7,380 bases of DNA from Candidatus Sulfotelmatobacter sp. (GTDB lineage: Bacteria > Acidobacteriota > Terriglobia > Terriglobales > SbA1), in NCBI GenBank assembly GCA_030151135.1, contig JASLEQ010000034.1:1-7380 (forward strand), in the 5' to 3' direction. The position numbers and the translations under genes were made by a program. The notes beneath the pieces were generated by a model. It worked only from the letters and a program-made list of their open reading frames with translations, was not told where the DNA came from and ran no database searches. Below are positions 1 to 6,125 of the stretch, piece by piece; the stretch's first letter is position 1; every line of letters starts with the position of its first letter.

Positions 1-611
1 GCAAGAATTTCTTCGGTGCCGCTTTCGGGCGAACCGTCCTGATGCCATAGGCCCCACGGACGCAGATTCATCGCGGCCTCGGCGAAAAGTGTTGCGGCAT
101 CCAGATCATCAGGGAACTGCCTCATGACCTGCCGCATGGCATCCCGATACTGTTCAGCCGACTTCCTTAAATCAGAATTTGGATCGGCAGGAAATCGAGT
201 CGCCATTGCCTGGATATAGGCTTGTTCACTGGCCGAAGCATTTGGTGAAAGATCAACTCCTTTTTGGGCGGCGTCATGAGCTCGCTTGAAGCGCTCGGGG
301 TCGGCGGGGTCATTGTAATTTGGGCCGACGGCTTCAGCGACGCCCCACCACGCCATTGCAAGCTTGGGATCAAGTTCCGCCGCGCGCTGGAAAGAACGCG
401 CAGCTTCATCGTGATTGAATGCGTAAATGAACCGGAGGCCTTGATCGAAGAACTGTTGAGCCTCCGCGTTGTGAGTTGAAACCGGATGATGGAGGTCGCC
501 CAGTCCCGTCACAAGCATTAAGGGATGGCTCTGAGCCTGGTGGGAATGATCCTGCGCAGACGCCCCAAGACAGAACAAAGCAGCGCACGAAAGTGCAGCC
601 AGAATCTTCAT
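1..611 (-). CDS. Secreted TPR-repeat protein, 3' end beyond the window (partial)
   Basis: The first 203 codons are visible; the frame is still open at base 1, so the gene continues leftward. The start is the ATG at 609-611, with AGGGGG at 621-626, nine bases upstream. Residues 1-20 form a signal peptide: Lys2, a hydrophobic core, and an ASA-Q cleavage site near residue 19, so the mature protein is probably periplasmic or exported. The mature N-terminus is rich in His (H22, H24, H29, H41, H42, H47) and includes HHPVST. Residues about 48-95 read as TPR helices (AFNHDEAARSFQRAAELDP, then AMAWWGVAEA), followed by further helical sequence with regular Ala and aromatic spacing, consistent with more repeats. 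TPR arrays usually bind proteins or peptides. The family recurs in acidobacterial and proteobacterial genomes as an exported TPR protein of unknown function. It is transcribed divergently from the DinB-family gene, sharing a 138-base intergenic region. No enzyme motif is visible, so I assign no function. Confidence 0.88.
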   Translation of the reverse strand, partial: MKILAALSCAALFCLGASAQDHSHQAQSHPLMLVTGLGDLHHPVSTHNAEAQQFFDQGLRFIYAFNHDEAARSFQRAAELDPKLAMAWWGVAEAVGPNYNDPADPERFKRAHDAAQKGVDLSPNASASEQAYIQAMATRFPADPNSDLRKSAEQYRDAMRQVMRQFPDDLDAATLFAEAAMNLRPWGLWHQDGSPESGTEEIL

Positions 612-749
612 CTGGTTTATCCCCCTGATCAGTTTTGGAAATGGGCCCCGATATTTGAGAGACGGTGTGGACAACGCCATCTTGCAAGCGACGGACAGCT
701 TATGCCAAATTGAGGCGCCTGCCAAGTCGGTTTTGAGAGGGGAGCAACT

Positions 750-1259
750 ATGCCGAAACGGCCCAGGGCGAAATCACCAGCTGAACCGTTCCCGGCTCGT
801 ATTCCCGAAGCGTTGCTGAATGCGTTTGATACAAATAACCGCATCAATCAGTACATGATCGAGAACCTTTCGGCGGAAGCCTGGAATGCGAAGCCACCCG
901 AGGGTAAAGGACGTACGGTGGCAGCAATGGTTGCACACATGCACAACGTCCGAGTGATGTGGTTGAAAGCCGCGAAACTGGACGAAGTCCCCGAACAATT
1001 GAACCGAAGCACTGTTACAAGAGCAGAAGCCGTGGGTAGTTTGGAGCAGAGCCGTTCGGCATTGAGCAAATTGATCAGCCATGCGCTTTTGAGCGATGGA
1101 AGAATTAAGAACTTTCGTCCTGACGTTGCCGGGTTCCTCGGCTATTTGATTGCTCATGATGCACATCATCGCGGACAGATCGCCATGCTGGCTCGCCAAG
1201 TCGGACATCCGCTACCGCAAAAGGCTATGTTCGGCATGTGGGAGTGGGGCACCCGCTAA
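750..1259 (+). CDS. DinB/YfiT-family putative metal-dependent enzyme
   Basis: This is a 169-residue cytosolic protein, the usual size for the DinB family of four-helix bundles. Family members bind a divalent metal through three histidines, and some use a low-molecular-weight thiol such as bacillithiol or mycothiol as cofactor. The likely ligands are H63 (in AHMHNVRVMW; H65 is an alternative) and H136 and H140 in the AHDAHHRGQ motif near residues 135-143. The ending FGMWEWG is typical of one DinB subgroup. The N-terminal 20 residues are basic and Pro-rich, ahead of the first helix. The start is supported by GAGAGGGGAG at 735-744, five bases before the ATG. There is no signal peptide or membrane segment. 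The substrate cannot be told from sequence: characterised relatives include thiol S-transferases and maleylpyruvate isomerase, and the DNA-damage link in the name comes from a Bacillus gene. The neighbours (a divergent TPR gene and a lipid kinase 52 bases downstream) give no clue to the substrate. Confidence 0.92.
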   Translation: MPKRPRAKSPAEPFPARIPEALLNAFDTNNRINQYMIENLSAEAWNAKPPEGKGRTVAAMVAHMHNVRVMWLKAAKLDEVPEQLNRSTVTRAEAVGSLEQSRSALSKLISHALLSDGRIKNFRPDVAGFLGYLIAHDAHHRGQIAMLARQVGHPLPQKAMFGMWEWGTR

Positions 1260-1287
1260 CCGCTGCTGAGGCGTCTTTTGCGTCAGG

Positions 1288-1293
1288 TAAAAT
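1288..1293 (+). promoter_or_regulatory. Possible -10 element (TAAAAT) of the lipid kinase gene
   Basis: TAAAAT matches five of six bases of the sigma-70 -10 consensus and ends 18 bases before the ATG at 1312. I see no good -35 hexamer 16-18 bases upstream and no extended -10. If used, it would give a very short leader, which fits the lack of a Shine-Dalgarno sequence before this gene. This is a motif match only. Confidence 0.28.
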
Positions 1294-1311
1294 TCTGGTT
1301 CGACCCACGGT

Positions 1312-2277
1312 ATGCGAAAGGCCGCGCTACTCTACAATCCCGATTCCGGCGGCAGCAAGAAGCGGCGCCATGAACTGGAATCCGCGATTACGATCCTGCA
1401 GCAAGGCGGCGTTGAAGCGAAGCTGCTGGCGACCGAGTCCCGTGATCATGCCGGAGAAGAAGCCCGGCGCGCGGTTCAATCTGGCTTTGACACGATATTC
1501 GCATGCGGCGGCGACGGGACTATCAACAATATTGCCCAGGTTCTGGCGAATACGCCTGTGGCCCTCGGTGTGTTACCCATCGGCACAGCGAATGCCCTCG
1601 CCCATGACCTGGGGCTTCCGCTCAAGGTCACAGTGGCAGCAAAGGCGGCACTCGAGGCAGTGCCACGGCGAATTGCACTCGGTAAGATCACATGTTTAAA
1701 CCTCGAAGGAAGAACCGAAACGCGATTCTTTGTCGTCGCCGCTGGAATCGGGGTAGATGCCCACCTCTTCTATAAGCTGCACAGCGGCACGAAGCAACGA
1801 CTGGGAATGGGAGCGTATTACGCCAAGGCCTGGCATATGTGGTTTACGTATCCTATGACTCGGTTTCGCGTGGCGTATCGAGGGTCCGGCGACATCACTC
1901 TGAACGACACCTATGTAACGGAACTACTGGCGGTACGCATCCGGAACTTTGGAGGAGTCGTCCGTGAGCTTGCCCCCGGCGCATCGCTCGACCGAAACGA
2001 CGTGCGCGTCATTCTTTGTCATACGGGCTATCGACTGGCATATCTGGCGTACGTTGCCCGGAGTCTACTGCAGCGTGCCTGGAGAATACCGGGAATCGAG
2101 CTGGCCTACGTAACGAACGCTTCGTGCGAATACGCGCCGATAGAGACAGGACCAGGACAGGTGCAGCCCAAGATCTACGTTGAGGCGGACGGAGAGTTGA
2201 TCGGCAGCCTTCCCGCTGAGATTACGGTTGTGCCCGACGCGTTAACCCTGCTCGCACCGAAGTCCGGGAAGAGATGA
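1312..2277 (+). CDS. Diacylglycerol kinase-type lipid kinase (YegS/DgkB family)
   Basis: This 321-residue protein has the two-domain fold of soluble bacterial lipid kinases, which phosphorylate diacylglycerol or another lipid hydroxyl with ATP at the inner membrane face. The catalytic domain (DAGK_cat) spans about residues 1-130: NPDSGG at 9-14, the nucleotide-binding GGDGT at 66-70, and PIGTANALAHDLG at 89-101. The C-terminal beta-sandwich domain follows, with AAGIGVDA at 143-150 and the ADGE motif at 292-295, where the family's catalytic acid lies. The length is near the usual 290-330 residues. GGDGT is followed by INNIAQ, not the more common NE pair. The ATG at 1312 is chosen because MRKAALLYNP is a typical family N-terminus; no clear Shine-Dalgarno precedes it. 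The gene starts 52 bases after the DinB-family gene and ends 20 bases before the YdjM-family gene. The exact lipid substrate (diacylglycerol, phosphatidylglycerol, sphingoid base) is not determinable from sequence. Confidence 0.93.
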   Translation: MRKAALLYNPDSGGSKKRRHELESAITILQQGGVEAKLLATESRDHAGEEARRAVQSGFDTIFACGGDGTINNIAQVLANTPVALGVLPIGTANALAHDLGLPLKVTVAAKAALEAVPRRIALGKITCLNLEGRTETRFFVVAAGIGVDAHLFYKLHSGTKQRLGMGAYYAKAWHMWFTYPMTRFRVAYRGSGDITLNDTYVTELLAVRIRNFGGVVRELAPGASLDRNDVRVILCHTGYRLAYLAYVARSLLQRAWRIPGIELAYVTNASCEYAPIETGPGQVQPKIYVEADGELIGSLPAEITVVPDALTLLAPKSGKR

Positions 2278-2279
2278 CA

Positions 2280-2285
2280 TAGAAT
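2280..2285 (+). promoter_or_regulatory. Possible -10 element (TAGAAT) before the TTG-start gene
   Basis: TAGAAT matches five of six -10 consensus bases. It sits in the 20-base gap after the lipid kinase stop, ending 12 bases before the TTG start at 2298. No convincing -35 is present. Transcription from here would begin only a few bases before the start codon, giving a nearly leaderless message. This is a motif match only; read-through from the upstream gene is the alternative. Confidence 0.25.
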
Positions 2286-2297
2286 ACAGTTCACTGC

Positions 2298-3368
2298 TTG
2301 GAACCCGTTACCCACTTTCTGACTGGCGCGTGTATCGGGCGTGCCGGGCTCAATCGTCAGACAGCGCTTGCAACGCTGACGCTTACCCTTGCCGCGGAAG
2401 CGCCTGATCTCGATGTTCTCAGCCGGTTCGGAGGACGTGCGTTTGGATTCGAACATCACCGCGGATTCACGCATTCTTTGTTAGGAATACCGCTCGATGC
2501 GATGGTGGTAGTAGGCTTCGTCTATCTGGTTTGGCAAATCCGCGGCCGAAGAAGTAACAATCCGAACCTTCCCGCGCGCTGGGGTTTGCTGTTCATGTAC
2601 GCCTGTTTGGCAGGGCTGAGCCATATCCTGCTCGACTTTACGAATAACTACGGCGTGCGGCCATTTTGGCCTTTCTCGGAGAAGTGGTATTCATGGGACA
2701 TCGTCTTCATTGTCGAGCCCGTAATGCTCGTTCTTCTGATCCTCGGGCTAATACTTCCATCGATTTTTGCCCTCGTTGATCGAGACATCGGTGTCCGCAG
2801 CCGCGGTCCACGGGGACGTGTTGCGGCGACCTTGGCCTTAGCGGGGATTGTTCTGATGTGGGGAGTTCGGGACTACGAGCACAGGCGTGCTCTTGCGGCC
2901 TTGCAATCACGCTTGTATGAGGGAGTCGATCCAATACGCGTCTCTGCGTATCCCAAATGGGTTGATCCATTCCACTGGTACGGCGTTGTGGAAACGCCGG
3001 CATTTTTCGCGTTGGCTCCAGTGAATTCATTGAATCCAGAAGTTGACCCCGAACAGCGGATGGAGATCCATTACAAGCCGGAAGAAACACCGATAACGCT
3101 TGCGGCGAAAAGGTCATATTTAGGCAGAGCTTTCCTGGACTGGGCGCGGTATCCGATCACGGAGACTGAAACCCTGGGTCCAGACGCCGGTTACATTGTT
3201 CACTTCGAGGATTTGCGCTATGCACAGCTACCTGACGCAATGGGGCGCAAGAGAGAGCGTAGCGCGCTCGGTGCCGCTGTGAGACTCGACCGGAATCTAG
3301 ATGTCGAGGGAGACGTTTATGGAATCGGTGAGAATCAAGTTGTCGTGCCGGATCCGGGCACGAAATAA
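2298..3368 (+). CDS. YdjM-family (PF04307) membrane-bound putative metal-dependent hydrolase with C-terminal extension
   Basis: The protein is 356 residues from a TTG start. The TTG is chosen because the next in-frame Met is residue 69, and starting there would remove the family's conserved N-terminus: PVTH at 3-6, then GRAGL at 14-18. Other conserved residues of this membrane family follow: EAPDLD at 34-39, HHRGFTHS at 53-60, and SHILLDFTNNYG at 108-119. The His and Asp residues are presumed metal ligands. Hydrophobic segments lie near 64-80, 96-115, 138-160 and 174-191, so the core is an inner-membrane protein. Residues about 195-356 are soluble-looking, Trp- and Pro-containing, and roughly double the length compared with E. 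coli YdjM (about 200 residues). No enzymatic reaction is firmly established for the family. The gene lies 20 bases after the lipid kinase and 35 bases before hemG; no Shine-Dalgarno is evident at its start. Confidence 0.9.
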   Translation: MEPVTHFLTGACIGRAGLNRQTALATLTLTLAAEAPDLDVLSRFGGRAFGFEHHRGFTHSLLGIPLDAMVVVGFVYLVWQIRGRRSNNPNLPARWGLLFMYACLAGLSHILLDFTNNYGVRPFWPFSEKWYSWDIVFIVEPVMLVLLILGLILPSIFALVDRDIGVRSRGPRGRVAATLALAGIVLMWGVRDYEHRRALAALQSRLYEGVDPIRVSAYPKWVDPFHWYGVVETPAFFALAPVNSLNPEVDPEQRMEIHYKPEETPITLAAKRSYLGRAFLDWARYPITETETLGPDAGYIVHFEDLRYAQLPDAMGRKRERSALGAAVRLDRNLDVEGDVYGIGENQVVVPDPGTK

Positions 3369-3370
3369 CT

Positions 3371-3379
3371 TGGTACGAT
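3371..3379 (+). promoter_or_regulatory. Possible extended -10 promoter (TGGTACGAT) of hemG
   Basis: TGG followed by TACGAT matches an extended -10 (TG-N plus hexamer), which can work without a good -35; no good -35 is seen. It lies in the 35-base gap after the YdjM-family stop, and its end is 24 bases before the hemG ATG. If used, the short leader would still contain the hemG ribosome site (AGGGA at 3395-3399). This is a motif match only. Confidence 0.3.
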
Positions 3380-3403
3380 TGATCCTCATAAAGCAGGGAT
3401 CCA

Positions 3404-4798
3404 ATGAAGCGCATCGCCATTGTTGGTGGAGGGATCTCCGGGCTATCGGCCGCGTTTGAACTGGAACAACGCCGGAAGTCGGGAGCAGAACTCGAATACG
3501 TTCTGTACGAAGCTTCACCGCACCTCGGTGGTGTTCTTCGCACAGAAATGGTTGACGGTTGCCTGGTCGAAGCGGGACCTGATTCGTTTGTTACGGAAAA
3601 GCCTTGGGCCGCTGATCTCTGCCGGGCGCTGGGATTGGGCGATCAGCTCATAGGATCGAATGATGCCGACCGCAAGACCTACATTCTGACTCGGGGACAT
3701 TTAGTCGAAATGCCCGACGGTCTCATGTTCATGGTTCCGACTAAGATTCTGCCGACTGGCCTTTCTCCGCTCTTCTCATGGAAAACGAAGCTGCGCATGA
3801 CGAAGGAACTGTTTCATCCGCCGCATGCGATTGATCAAGACGAGTCCGTTGCCGATTTCGTCACCCGGCACTACGGACGGGAGATGGTGGATCGATTGGC
3901 GGACCCGCTTCTGTCCGGTGTTTACGGAGGTGAATCTGCGAACCTGAGCGTTCGTGCAGTGCTTCCTAGATTCGCCGAAATGGAAAGAAGTCATGGCAGT
4001 CTTGGACGCGCTATGCTCGCGGCTAGGAAGAAGACGCACGCAGGACCTCGTAAGTCTATTCCTCCACTCTTCACCTCGTTGAAGCAAGGCATGCAACAGC
4101 TCGCCAATGCAATCATCTCGGAACTTCCGGCTTCCGCTTTGCTGACCTGTGCGCCGGTTCAAGCTATCCAACGCGATGAGACGGGATGGATCGTCTCAGC
4201 AGGAATGCAATCGGATCAGTTCGACGCCGTGGTGCTTGCTCTTCCTGGACCGGCTGCGGCCAATGTGCTCGAGTTGGTCAGCAAGGATCTTGCAGCCGAA
4301 CTCGGCGCGATCGAGTACAGTTCGTCGATTACCGTGGGGCTGGGCTACAACGCCGAGGTGCGTCATTCACTGCCGCCGGGCTTTGGGTTTCTCGTTCCGC
4401 GCAGCGAGCACAAGCGATTGCTGGCGGCCACCTTTGTTCACAATAAGTTCCCACATCGGGCACCGAAAGATCGCGCTCTGTTGCGCTGTTTCTTTGCGGG
4501 AAGAAGTGCCGAGAATGTATGGCCGTTGAGTGATGAGCAGATTGTCGGAACTGTACAAAACGAATTACAGCAGATCATTGGGTTGCGGGCTACTCCGCTA
4601 TTCGCCCGCGTTTACAAGTGGAAGTCGGCTATGGCGCAGTACAGCGTCGGACATTTGGAGAGACTCGATCGCATCGAGCATCTTCGCCAGCAGTGTCCCG
4701 GTTTGGCGCTAGCTGGAAATTCTTATCGAGGAATTGGTGTCCCAGACTGTGTCCGCTCGGGCCGCCAGGCTGCCATGTTGTTGGCGGAGTCGTCCTAA
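3404..4798 (+). CDS. hemG: Oxygen-dependent protoporphyrinogen/coproporphyrinogen oxidase (HemY/CgoX type)
   Basis: This flavoenzyme removes six electrons from a porphyrinogen near the end of heme synthesis, using FAD and oxygen. At 464 residues it is the usual family length. The FAD-binding Rossmann motif is at residues 5-13 (AIVGGGISG), with the ribose-binding acid E36 in LYEAS and the LGG..R segment at 41-46. EAGPDSF at 56-62 is a family signature. The stretch ADPLLSGVYGG at 166-176 and LSVRAVLPRF at 181-190 are also characteristic. The C-terminal FAD segment is LALAGNSYRGIGVPDCV at 434-450. The ATG at 3404 follows AGGGA at 3395-3399 with normal spacing. Sequence alone does not settle whether the substrate is protoporphyrinogen IX or coproporphyrinogen III (the CgoX route), so the symbol is used in its common annotation sense. 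No other heme gene is in the window. The gene ends 21 bases before the convergent histidine kinase stop. Confidence 0.93.
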   Translation: MKRIAIVGGGISGLSAAFELEQRRKSGAELEYVLYEASPHLGGVLRTEMVDGCLVEAGPDSFVTEKPWAADLCRALGLGDQLIGSNDADRKTYILTRGHLVEMPDGLMFMVPTKILPTGLSPLFSWKTKLRMTKELFHPPHAIDQDESVADFVTRHYGREMVDRLADPLLSGVYGGESANLSVRAVLPRFAEMERSHGSLGRAMLAARKKTHAGPRKSIPPLFTSLKQGMQQLANAIISELPASALLTCAPVQAIQRDETGWIVSAGMQSDQFDAVVLALPGPAAANVLELVSKDLAAELGAIEYSSSITVGLGYNAEVRHSLPPGFGFLVPRSEHKRLLAATFVHNKFPHRAPKDRALLRCFFAGRSAENVWPLSDEQIVGTVQNELQQIIGLRATPLFARVYKWKSAMAQYSVGHLERLDRIEHLRQQCPGLALAGNSYRGIGVPDCVRSGRQAAMLLAESS

Positions 4799-4819
4799 GT
4801 CGACTTCCGTTAGCGGCAA

Positions 4820-5968
4820 CTATGCCGCCGCATGCGGAGCGCTCGTCTCATTCTGGATCGGCTGACTGGAATCGGCTTGCGCAACCGGTAGGCGCACGAT
4901 GACTCGCGTTCCCTGTCCAGTAGAATTCACATCCAAACTACCGCCGAGCTGGCGAATTCGTTCCTGCATCCCGCGAATCCCGACTCCAGGAGTTCCGGCG
5001 GCGCTCAATTCGCGTAATTTTTTCTGAGGTATCCCCTTACCTTTGTCCTCGACGTCGACGCTCACCTCGCGTTCGCTATGGCGGACGCGGATTCTTGCAA
5101 CGGGGCTCTCCGAATGCCGGTGGATATTTGTCAGGCACTCCTGCACCACCCGGAAGATGGCAGTTTCGATCTCACTGGGAAGCCGCCCGAAATCTTCTGG
5201 CATGTCCAAATCGACTTTGATGCTGCTGCGTTGAGCAAATCCATTGACGTACCAACGTAAAGCGGAAGACAGGCCCAATTCGTCCAACAACGGCGGATGC
5301 AGCAGGTGAGAAATCGTCCGCACCTCCGTTACCATCTCGCGGACCAGGCTCTCACTGTCGTTCAGGGCAGCAGACGTCCGTGCCAACTGCTCGACTCCGG
5401 TTCGTACGGTTGAAAGATTCATGCTGAGCGCGGCCAGAGTCTGGCCAACGCTGTCGTGCAACTCGCGCGCAATCCGTCGGCGCTCCTCATCCTGCAGTTG
5501 CATGAGACGGGCGGAAAGTTCCCTCAGATTACGATTCACGGCATCGAGATCGGCAGTACGTTCCTCGATCCGAATCTCCAGTTCGTTTTGCGCCTTCCAC
5601 AAAGAGGCATTTTGCCTGCGTCTCCACTCACCCATGACAGTGATTGATATCGATGAGAGAACGAAGATCAGGATATCGATCTGCTCGATTGGTGTGGGAA
5701 GGTGAAACGGGTGAGGACGTGCCTGGAAGCCGTACGCTGTGCCCACGGCAGCCAGGATCGTCACTATGATCGAAGGCATGATGCCGCAGTACCACGCGGC
5801 GAAAGCAACCGCCGGAAATAAAACGAGGTATGCAAAATGGTCGCCGGCCACGAGAGTATTCAATCCGACGCAGGCCGCAACAGCGGCGAGGAGCGCCGCG
5901 ATTGCAGACACGTAGCACAGCACGGTGCTCCTTGAGATCCGCGCTGAAAGCGAAGTATCGCTTGCCAT
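4820..5968 (-). CDS. Membrane sensor histidine kinase, HisKA_3 (NarX/DesK-like) class
   Basis: This is a 382-residue two-component kinase that autophosphorylates on His and should pass the phosphate to a NarL/LuxR-type regulator. Four hydrophobic segments near residues 15-39, 45-61, 64-80 and 97-112 have very short loops, resembling a DUF4118-like membrane sensor with no large extracytoplasmic domain. A charged helix, probably coiled coil, spans about 115-162. The HisKA_3 domain carries RELHDSVGQ with phospho-acceptor H171, then HLLHPPLLDELGL at 221-233. The ATPase domain shows the N box (QECLTNIHRHS, N281), G1 (DKGKGI, 308-313) and G2 (GVGIRGMQERI, 328-338). The ATG at 5966-5968 is preferred over an in-frame GTG at 5975-5977, because GGAGG ends nine bases before the ATG but directly abuts the GTG. 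No response regulator is adjacent in the window, so it looks orphan here. The stimulus is unknown; the membrane-only sensor suggests a membrane or intracellular cue. Confidence 0.93.
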   Translation of the reverse strand: MASDTSLSARISRSTVLCYVSAIAALLAAVAACVGLNTLVAGDHFAYLVLFPAVAFAAWYCGIMPSIIVTILAAVGTAYGFQARPHPFHLPTPIEQIDILIFVLSSISITVMGEWRRRQNASLWKAQNELEIRIEERTADLDAVNRNLRELSARLMQLQDEERRRIARELHDSVGQTLAALSMNLSTVRTGVEQLARTSAALNDSESLVREMVTEVRTISHLLHPPLLDELGLSSALRWYVNGFAQRSSIKVDLDMPEDFGRLPSEIETAIFRVVQECLTNIHRHSESPVARIRVRHSEREVSVDVEDKGKGIPQKKLRELSAAGTPGVGIRGMQERIRQLGGSLDVNSTGQGTRVIVRLPVAQADSSQPIQNETSAPHAAA

Positions 5969-5977
5969 AATACCCAC

Positions 5978-5982
5978 CCTCC
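5978..5982 (-). promoter_or_regulatory. Ribosome binding site (GGAGG) fixing the kinase start at 5968
   Basis: On the minus strand GGAGG is followed by nine bases and then ATG (5968-5966). An in-frame GTG at 5977-5975 touches the GGAGG and would leave no spacer, so it is unlikely to be the start. This shortens the longest possible reading frame by three residues. Confidence 0.7.
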
Positions 5983-6027
5983 GGATTTGGCTGACTCAAA
6001 GCAGTAACAACGACGTGGCGAAGGGAG

Positions 6028-6046
6028 TGCTGCATCTGCTGCAGCA
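6028..6046. repeat. Perfect 7-bp inverted repeat in the kinase leader region
   Basis: TGCTGCA at 6028-6034 and TGCAGCA at 6040-6046 are exact reverse complements with a five-base spacer; the inner TGCTGCAGCA (6037-6046) is itself a 10-base palindrome. The dyad lies between recQ and the kinase gene, about 60 bases upstream of the kinase ATG. No T-run follows on the minus strand, which argues against a recQ terminator. It could be an operator or a leader hairpin, or chance. Confidence 0.5.
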
Positions 6047-6074
6047 TTAACATTCACGGGAAACTATTATTCAA
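6046..6074 (-). promoter_or_regulatory. Weak candidate promoter for the histidine kinase
   Basis: On the minus strand, TTGAAT (6074-6069) and GTTAAT (6051-6046) are separated by 17 bases; each matches four of six sigma-70 consensus bases. Initiation would fall within the inverted repeat at 6028-6046, the position of a typical repressor site. The surrounding stretch 6047-6082 is the most AT-rich part of the 157-base gap. The match is weak and the assignment is an inference. Confidence 0.25.
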
Positions 6075-6125
6075 ATGATAACAAAGGAGCGGGATACGGA
6101 GGGCTTATTGTTGGTCTAGCGAGGA

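Noticed and set aside
612..749. Palindromes CTTGCAAG (681-688) and AGGCGCCT (713-720), and a TGCCAA direct repeat (703 and 720), in the divergent intergenic region
   Set aside because: They are 6-8 bases long, expected by chance in this much sequence, and not placed against a recognisable promoter. I see no confident promoter for either flanking gene here.
774..1208. Minus-strand open frame (144 codons) opposite the DinB-family gene
   Set aside because: It is Cys/His/Phe-rich and without family resemblance; the plus-strand DinB frame explains the sequence.
1267..1286. CTGA..TCAG imperfect stem around TCTTTTG after the DinB-family stop, as a terminator
   Set aside because: The stem is broken by a two-base bulge, and the T-run is in the loop, not after the stem.
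1238..1699. Plus-strand frame (153 codons) overlapping the end of the DinB-family gene and the first part of the lipid kinase
   Set aside because: It crosses two convincing genes in another frame; its Arg/Ser/Pro-rich product matches no family I know.
4813..4837. Short hairpin (GCGGC/GCCGC) and palindrome CCGCATGCGG between and at the convergent hemG and kinase ends
   Set aside because: The stem is only 5 bp with no T-run on either side, and most of it lies in the kinase's last codons. It is not convincing as a bidirectional terminator.
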